A DNA stretch of 20,297 bases from DATDPY01 sp964395765. Its GTDB lineage: Bacteria; Bacteroidota; Bacteroidia; Cytophagales; Cyclobacteriaceae. Of this stretch, positions 17,101 through 20,297 are shown piece after piece (position 1 is the first letter of the stretch; every line of letters starts with the position of its first letter). The notes under the pieces were generated by a model. That model did not search any database. It was not told the origin of the DNA and saw nothing but the letters and a program-made list of their open reading frames with translations. The position numbers and the translations under genes are program-made. The stretch covers positions 1-20,297 of the forward strand of contig CAYNCU010000053.1 of the NCBI GenBank assembly GCA_964395765.1, written 5' to 3'.

Positions 17101-18274
17101 CGATGTCCTGGATCGTTCCCTTGGAACCTCCTCTTTGTATCGTGACCTTCATATTCTTAGTAGTGGCCACGAATTTGAACCACACATTGTAATTCGGGCC
17201 TGATGTCCAGCAACTCCCTTTGTTCTTATCCCCTGTCATGCCGTAGGTTGTCCATTCCGCATCCGCCGAACATTTGTTGATCAACGAATCCACTCCTATN
17301 NNNNNNNNNNNNNNNNNNNNNNNNNNNNNNNNNNNNNNNNNNNNNNNNNNNNNNNNNNNNNNNNNNNNNNNNNNNNNNNNNNNNNNNNNNNNNNNNNNNG
17401 TCCCCCGGTAATTATAATAGTTATTATCTACCGATATATAATAAGTCTGCCCCACCGTCAAGCTGTTCACTACCTCCAGCACAATATCATCATTGGTCCC
17501 GATAAAGCTCTTGCAGGCCACTTCCGTCGTGCCATCATTCTGCCATAAAGCCGCTTCTATATCCCGGATCGTGCCCTTTGAACCCCCTCTTTGTATCGTG
17601 ACCTTCATATTCTTAGTAGTGGCCACGAATTTGAACCATACATTATAGTTCGGACCTGACGTCCAGCAGCTCCCCTCATTCCGGTCCCCGGTCATCCCGT
17701 AGGTCGTATAGGCAGCATCTGGCGAACAACTGTTTATCAGGGGGCTTACATCAATGGCGCCTTCATAAAAATCATAGGAAATATTATTATCTTCCAGGCA
17801 TAAGGTAAATGTACCGGTAGTACCACCCGAATTATCAACGGATAAATAATACACGTTACCGATAGTTAAGGATCCAACGGCTTCCAGTACAATATCATCG
17901 GTACTGCTGATATAACTTTTACAGGCTACCTGGGTTATGCCTCCGGATTGCCATAATGCCGCATCGATATTCTGAATGGTCCCCTTTGTTCCTCCCCTGT
18001 CAATGGTAATTTTTATATTTTTTGTGGTAGCCGTAAATTTAAACCATACGTTATGGTTGGGTGAACCGATATTCCAGCAACTCCCGGCATTCAGATCCCC
18101 TGTAGCACCAACATTCGTATATTGTGCGTCGGTTGAACAGCCATTTATTATCCCTGAAACATCTATGGCTCCTGAATAATTGTCATTTACGGGTTGAGAT
18201 AGAACCGTAAAGTTTTGTAATATTAAAATAAGAGGAATTAAAAAAAATCTTAATAAATTCCTAAAATTGATCAT
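14141..18274 (-). CDS. Giant secreted repeat protein with T9SS type A sorting domain (interrupted by an assembly gap)
   Basis: An exported protein of about 1,377 residues as assembled, 34 of them unknown because of a 100-N gap. A signal peptide (basic start MINFRNLLR, hydrophobic core, end near LSQ at residue 27) precedes five tandem domains at about 30-722, each with four conserved cysteines and the pattern GSCW, N-W-F-K-F-x-A, ALWQ, YYISVDN, GTFTLC. They resemble the PPC-like beta-sandwich domains of many T9SS cargo proteins. From about 728 (IASGDWTNPSNWSLGG) a Ser/Thr/Asn-rich region follows that looks like repeated beta strands up to about 1185. A fibronectin-like domain covers 1193-1285 (VQLHWSTADEINNERFEIER). 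The end (1297-1377; SFPNP, then LKAGLYILMI and a basic KKIVIK tail) is a type A T9SS sorting domain. The protein is therefore expected on the cell surface or outside the cell. Adhesion or structure is plausible; no catalytic motif was recognised. Confidence 0.88.
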   Translation of the reverse strand: MINFRNLLRFFLIPLILILQNFTVLSQPVNDNYSGAIDVSGIINGCSTDAQYTNVGATGDLNAGSCWNIGSPNHNVWFKFTATTKNIKITIDRGGTKGTIQNIDAALWQSGGITQVACKSYISSTDDIVLEAVGSLTIGNVYYLSVDNSGGTTGTFTLCLEDNNISYDFYEGAIDVSPLINSCSPDAAYTTYGMTGDRNEGSCWTSGPNYNVWFKFVATTKNMKVTIQRGGSKGTIRDIEAALWQNDGTTEVACKSFIGTNDDIVLEVVNSLTVGQTYYISVDNNYYNYRGXXXXXXXXXXXXXXXXXXXXXXXXXXXXXXXXXXIGVDSLINKCSADAEWTTYGMTGDKNKGSCWTSGPNYNVWFKFVATTKNMKVTIQRGGSKGTIQDIEAALWQSDGTTEIACKSYIGANDNIVLEVVNSLTVGQTYYISVDNNYYNYRGTFTLCLADNDISYDFYEGALLLSDIHNWCSADAAYTTYGMTGDKIKGSCWTSGPNYNVWFKFVATTPYITVNVKRGGSQGTIQDIEAALWQSDGTTLVSCNNFINANDNVTVGSTSLTPGNTYYISVDNNYYNYRGTFTLCVDDQPDYDFYDGANELTDLDNWCSSNAAYTTQGATPDKNKGTCWDALPNYNRWFKFTAISPNATITVKTTSVYGTIRDINLALWQSNGTTQVACSRYVSANDNVSISVSTLVPGNIYYISVDNNYYNYRGTFTLCVNNVDQIYYSIASGDWTNPSNWSLGGYAGSPASDYPQDGDVVNIQGQIIALNSGSDINIAELNMNAATASTGLTIDGGSLDVFGKLNMANTGNNVDENLTVQNSGALTVNDNAIFSRGGGANVFAMTIGSGCTVHINKDMDWISSAGTVNNNQMTLNSDAQLIIGNDLNLTYSGGMKILHALNNTSSLSVARDISFTATGDDKTEIQLNNSSQLSIGRNFVRGAPAFGILQCNGTSTVNYNGTTYLQNMAKSAGSGSGDVFTYQNVNIDNTRITTPQVTLTGAATINGNLNLTQGVLSTTSTNLISLVAGSTVNAGSGTSYVDGPIKKTGTSDIIFPTGNAAVWAPIGISGLAGADGTTSFTAQYHYSAYSDVTHLKSADPNGDLHNVSTLEYWDLSRAGSLTSANLTLFWKNQARSQIDNYADLRVAHYDGSEWENLGATSYTGSDPGSITINGISSFSPFTFGSLSGSVNPLPVRFLSFNADAYKDSVQLHWSTADEINNERFEIERAVDKITSFENIGSVPGTGSVPGKHFYNFTDLAPERGNLYYRLKQVDFNGNYDYSKLLMVPYNYEVNHLTSFPNPVPSGGYINIIMSQLDKSQEVNYRLVSLNGLGIFDGHLTSDGTHLNIKIPSQLKAGLYILMIRTNQLSVAKKIVIK
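16109..16504 (-). repeat. Repeat unit 5 of the T9SS protein (residues 591-722)
   Basis: About 132 residues, starting with YDFYDGANELTD. Cysteines are at 607, 627, 678 and 719. It is more diverged in its middle (GTCWDALPNYNRWFKFTAIS, KTTSVYGTI) yet keeps the SVDNNYYNYRGTFTLC ending. It is followed by the central beta-rich region. Confidence 0.82.
16505..16909 (-). repeat. Repeat unit 4 of the T9SS protein (residues 456-590)
   Basis: 135 residues, starting with YDFYEGALLLSD. Cysteines are at 472, 492, 543 and 584. It keeps GSCWTSGPNYNVWFKFVATT from units 2 and 3 but changes the following strand to PYITVNVKRGGSQ. The end motif SVDNNYYNYRGTFTLC is unchanged. Confidence 0.85.
16910..17299 (-). 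repeat. Repeat unit 3 of the T9SS protein (residues 326-455, start lost in gap)
   Basis: The unit resumes at IGVDSLINKC after the gap and runs to LCLADNDIS. Cysteines are at 335, 355, 406 and 448. About seven residues (YDFYEGA) should be missing at its start, which would give 137 residues. It shares a 53-nt identical block with unit 2. Confidence 0.85.
17300..17399. other. Assembly gap of exactly 100 N
   Basis: One hundred consecutive N, a conventional placeholder for a gap of unknown size. It lies between repeat units 2 and 3 of the giant gene. Both sides stay in the same reading frame with 100 N. From the repeat register the missing sequence should encode the rest of one Thr codon plus 18 residues, which is 55 nt, possibly plus whole extra units of about 411 nt. 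Confidence 0.95.
17400..17776 (-). repeat. Repeat unit 2 of the T9SS protein (residues 167-291, end lost in gap)
   Basis: This unit runs from YDFYEGAIDVS to NNYYNYRG and then enters the N gap within the next Thr codon (AC-N). Cysteines are at 183, 203 and 254; the fourth should be in the gap. It is almost identical to unit 3 in protein, with many synonymous base changes between them. If 12 residues (T plus 11) are missing at its end, it is 137 residues long, like unit 1. Confidence 0.85.
17777..18187 (-). repeat. Repeat unit 1 of the T9SS protein (residues 30-166)
   Basis: The first of five tandem domains, 137 residues. Cysteines are at 46, 66, 118 and 159. It is the most diverged in its end motif: SVDNSGGTTGTFTLC replaces SVDNNYYNYRGTFTLC. 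The rest (DAALWQ, TFTLCLEDN) matches the other copies. Confidence 0.85.
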
Positions 18275-18563
18275 TAATATAAAAAGGATAAATAAAACAC
18301 AAATTTTTCTCTCTGCGGCAAATATGCCCTAAAATTAACGCTATTTGAAGATTTACTTTACTATATATATTATTAATGGCCAAAAAGTAAACAAGGCTAA
18401 ATGCATTCAGTGGAATTCATGATTTATGATCAGGATGAAACTTAATAAATAATATGAAAATAAGAAAATTTTTCATAAAATAAGGCGTATAATTATAACC
18501 TCCTTAAAATGTAAGCCAATAAATTAAATATTTTACATTTATTACAAAAATTATTAATCCTTC
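18275..18563. promoter_or_regulatory. AT-rich divergent intergenic region between the T9SS protein and YdcF-like genes
   Basis: This stretch of 289 nt separates two genes transcribed away from each other, so it should contain both promoters. On the - strand CATATTTG (18319-18326) matches the Bacteroidota -7 consensus TAnnTTTG at 7 of 8 positions and lies about 45 nt upstream of the giant gene's ATG, but no TTTG-like -33 element is seen at the expected distance. A perfect inverted repeat AAATGTAA (18507-18514) / TTACATTT (18533-18540) lies 23 bp before the + strand ATG. No coding frame of convincing length is present. Confidence 0.4.
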
Positions 18564-19331
18564 ATGTTTTTTATACTTTCCAAAATACTGACTTTCCTCT
18601 TGCTCCCTTATTCCCAGATGGTTATCTGGTTTTTATTGGGCCTGTTTCTTAAAAATAAAATATGGAAGAAAAGATTTTTATGGCTGGGCATAATCTACCT
18701 TCTGTTCTTTTCAAACCAATTTATTGTTAACGAAGCATTATTAGCCTGGGAAGTACCCGCTACACCGATTGATTCACTAAAGCATTCTTATGACCTGGCA
18801 ATTATCCTCGGGGGGACCACGGAAGGAGACAGGACACCGAAAGACAGGATTTACATACTCAAGAGTGCCGAACGTATGACCCATACGATTCAGTTATACA
18901 GGATGGGGATTGTCAAAAAGATTCTTGTAACGGGTGGAAACAGCAATTTAATTGACAAAAGTTATAACGAGGCCGATAACATGAAGAAATTTATGGAATT
19001 ATGCGGGATTCCCGACAGCAGTATAATAGTTGAAGACAAGGCACGTAATACTTATGAAAATGCCATTTATACGGACTCTATTGTTAAAAATCGCTTCCCC
19101 GGTTCCAGGAATCTTGTAATTACCTCAGCTTTTCACATGCGCCGCGCTATGGCCTGTTTTAGAAAAACCGGCCTGAATGTTGACAGCTACAGCACCGATT
19201 TTTACAGTAAGCGCAGAAAGTTCACTCCCGACAGATTATTTATTCCCGACCCGGCTGCCTTCAGTGAATGGCAAATGATAATAAGGGAATGGATGGGCTT
19301 TATATTTTATAAGCTTGCCGGATATATTTAA
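18564..19331 (+). CDS. YdcF/ElyC/SanA family (DUF218) membrane-anchored protein
   Basis: A 255-residue protein with two N-terminal membrane helices (about 7-29 and 35-52) and a DUF218 domain at about 77-250. Visible family motifs are AIILGG (79-84), ERMTHTIQLYRMG (103-115), ILVTGG (120-125), ARNTYENA (160-167), ITSAFHMRRAM (186-196) and the C-terminal EWMGFIFYK (242-250). The two-helix anchor resembles ElyC of E. coli, which is linked to cell-envelope maintenance. The biochemical reaction of this family is poorly defined, and I do not assign one. The gene is divergent from the T9SS protein gene and converges on the aldehyde dehydrogenase with 12 nt between the stop codons, so it is probably transcribed alone. 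The start ATG at 18564 has an AT-rich leader without a Shine-Dalgarno sequence. Confidence 0.88.
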   Translation: MFFILSKILTFLLLPYSQMVIWFLLGLFLKNKIWKKRFLWLGIIYLLFFSNQFIVNEALLAWEVPATPIDSLKHSYDLAIILGGTTEGDRTPKDRIYILKSAERMTHTIQLYRMGIVKKILVTGGNSNLIDKSYNEADNMKKFMELCGIPDSSIIVEDKARNTYENAIYTDSIVKNRFPGSRNLVITSAFHMRRAMACFRKTGLNVDSYSTDFYSKRRKFTPDRLFIPDPAAFSEWQMIIREWMGFIFYKLAGYI

Positions 19332-19343
19332 TTGTCAGTTGGT

Positions 19344-20297
19344 TTATTTTTTAATCCAAACCGACTTAATATTCATAAACTCCCGTATGCCAAGGTGTGA
19401 CAGCTCCCTGCCATAACCTGATTTTTTTATTCCTCCGAATGGTACTGCCGGATGAGAAGCCACCATATCGTTGATGAAGACCGAGCCGGACTCAATCTCT
19501 CTTGAAAGTCTTTTCGCCTTTTCTATATCCTTCGTCCATAGAGAAGCTCCAAGTCCGAACCGTGATTGATTAGCCATCCTGACGGCCTCCGATTCGTCCC
19601 GAACTACCGTAACGGGAGCAACAGGCCCGAATAGTTCTTCATCGAATGCAGGCATGCCCGGTTTTACAGAAGCCAAAACCGTAGGGTTATAAAAAGTAGA
19701 ATTAAATCCCTCTGTTCTATTCCCTCCGAGGATTATTTTAGCCCCCTTCCTTACGGAATCCAATACCTGTCGATCCAATAAATTTACGAATTCATGTCTT
19801 GCCATGGGGCCAAAGCCTGTACCGGGATTTATAGGATCTCCCGGCATTAGTTTTTTTAAATGTTCGATCAACATTTCCGTAAAACCATCTGCTACTTTTT
19901 CATGGACGATAAATCTTTTGGCCGCTATACAACTCTGGCCGCAATTGATCATCCTTGCCCTGGCAGCCATGGAGGCAGCTGCCGCGATATCCGCGTCATC
20001 AAGGATGATAAATGGATCACTTCCTCCTAATTCCAATACAACTTTTTTTATTCCCTTACCTGCACATCCCGCGACCTGTCTGCCGGCTTCCTCACTGCCG
20101 GTAAGGGTAACTGCAGCAATGCGGTCATCCGCTACCAGGTTCTCTACCTTAGCAGAAGAAATCAAAAGGGATTGAAAAATGCCCGGGGGAAATCCGGCAT
20201 CTGTGAAAAGGCGTTCTATGGCCAGGCTGCATTGAGGAACATTGGAAGCATGTTTCAAAAGGCCCACGTTTCCGGCCATAACTGCCGGCGCAGCAAA
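19344..20297 (-). CDS. NAD(P)-dependent aldehyde dehydrogenase, succinate-semialdehyde dehydrogenase type (N-terminus outside window)
   Basis: The frame stays open beyond the internal ATG at 20277-20279 to the window edge, reading FAAPAV before MAGNVGLLKHASNVPQ, so the true start lies outside. 317 residues are visible of an expected 450-460. Counting from that internal Met, the aldehyde dehydrogenase signatures are LTGSEEAG (59-66), the catalytic glutamate in ELGGSDPF (Glu83), the catalytic cysteine in NCGQSC (Cys117, codon 19929-19931), FDEELFGPVAPVTVV later, and PFGGIKKSGYGRE near the C-terminus. The KHASNVPQ and GQSCIAAKRFIV wording is typical of the succinate-semialdehyde dehydrogenase branch (GabD/Sad-like), which oxidises succinate semialdehyde to succinate. 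Other short aldehydes cannot be excluded. No pathway partner is in view. Confidence 0.9.
   Translation of the reverse strand, partial: FAAPAVMAGNVGLLKHASNVPQCSLAIERLFTDAGFPPGIFQSLLISSAKVENLVADDRIAAVTLTGSEEAGRQVAGCAGKGIKKVVLELGGSDPFIILDDADIAAAASMAARARMINCGQSCIAAKRFIVHEKVADGFTEMLIEHLKKLMPGDPINPGTGFGPMARHEFVNLLDRQVLDSVRKGAKIILGGNRTEGFNSTFYNPTVLASVKPGMPAFDEELFGPVAPVTVVRDESEAVRMANQSRFGLGASLWTKDIEKAKRLSREIESGSVFINDMVASHPAVPFGGIKKSGYGRELSHLGIREFMNIKSVWIKK

Noticed and set aside
16109..18187. Repeat array considered as a CRISPR or DNA-level repeat element
   Set aside because: The repeats are about 411 nt, in frame, and conserved in protein with synonymous changes, so they are protein domain duplications. 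There are no short regular direct repeats with unique spacers.
18408..18467. Small - strand ORF of 19 codons (MKNFLIFILFIK...) downstream of a perfect TAAGGAGGT on the - strand (complement near 18498-18506)
   Set aside because: The SD-like sequence is more than 20 nt from the ATG, too far to act. The ORF is very short, lies in AT-rich intergenic DNA and shows no recognisable family.
18275..18563. Possible mobile-element boundary or genomic island between the T9SS gene and the YdcF-like gene
   Set aside because: No transposase, integrase, tRNA or flanking direct repeats were seen; low GC is usual for Bacteroidota intergenic regions.
19339..19359. Short hairpin TTGGTTTA / TAATCCAA between the convergent ydcF-like and aldehyde dehydrogenase genes
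   Set aside because: It is A/T-rich, has one mismatch in an 8-bp stem and overlaps the aldehyde dehydrogenase stop codon; too weak to call a bidirectional terminator.

Overview
The window is a chromosomal segment from a member of the Bacteroidota, most likely from a draft or metagenome-assembled genome, because it contains a 100-N scaffold gap. Four observations support this phylum: the dcw gene order ftsI(PASTA)-murE-mraY-murD-ftsW-murG-murC-ftsQ-ftsA-ftsZ without murF or ddl, an FtsZ tail ending in FLHDNVD, an orphan eight-helix FtsX/MacB-type permease, and a secreted protein with a type IX secretion (T9SS) C-terminal sorting domain. MurE carries the DNPR motif of meso-diaminopimelate-adding enzymes, which fits Gram-negative peptidoglycan. 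The genus cannot be read from the sequence.

Left part (1-11536, + strand): a tightly packed division and cell-wall (dcw) operon. It starts with the last 28 codons of a PASTA-bearing PBP (ftsI), followed by MurE, MraY, MurD, FtsW, MurG, MurC, FtsQ, FtsA and FtsZ. Gene junctions overlap by 1-4 nt or are separated by 2-36 nt, so translational coupling is likely. MurC starts with TTG inside the murG stop (TTGA). An intrinsic terminator directly after ftsZ closes the operon. MurC, MurD and MurE build the cytoplasmic UDP-MurNAc-peptide. MraY and MurG turn it into lipid I and lipid II. FtsW with the PBP polymerises and crosslinks it at the septum, and FtsQ, FtsA and FtsZ form the divisome scaffold.

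Middle part (11535-18274, - strand): an 801-residue ABC-type permease of the MacB/FtsX fold, with no ATPase gene beside it, and a giant exported protein (about 1,360-1,380 residues). The giant protein has a signal peptide, five tandem four-cysteine beta-sandwich-like repeats of 132-137 residues, a beta-rich central region, a fibronectin-like domain and a T9SS type A sorting domain. The 100-N gap lies inside the repeat array. The repeat register predicts that 55 nt, or 55 nt plus whole repeats of about 411 nt, are really missing.

Right part (18275-20297): an AT-rich divergent intergenic region, a membrane-anchored YdcF/ElyC/SanA (DUF218) protein on the + strand, and a convergent aldehyde dehydrogenase of the succinate-semialdehyde dehydrogenase type on the - strand, whose N-terminus is cut by the window edge.

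I did not see RNA genes, CRISPR arrays, insertion sequences, phage genes or a clear new defence or biosynthetic system. The most distinctive item is the repeat array of the T9SS cargo protein.
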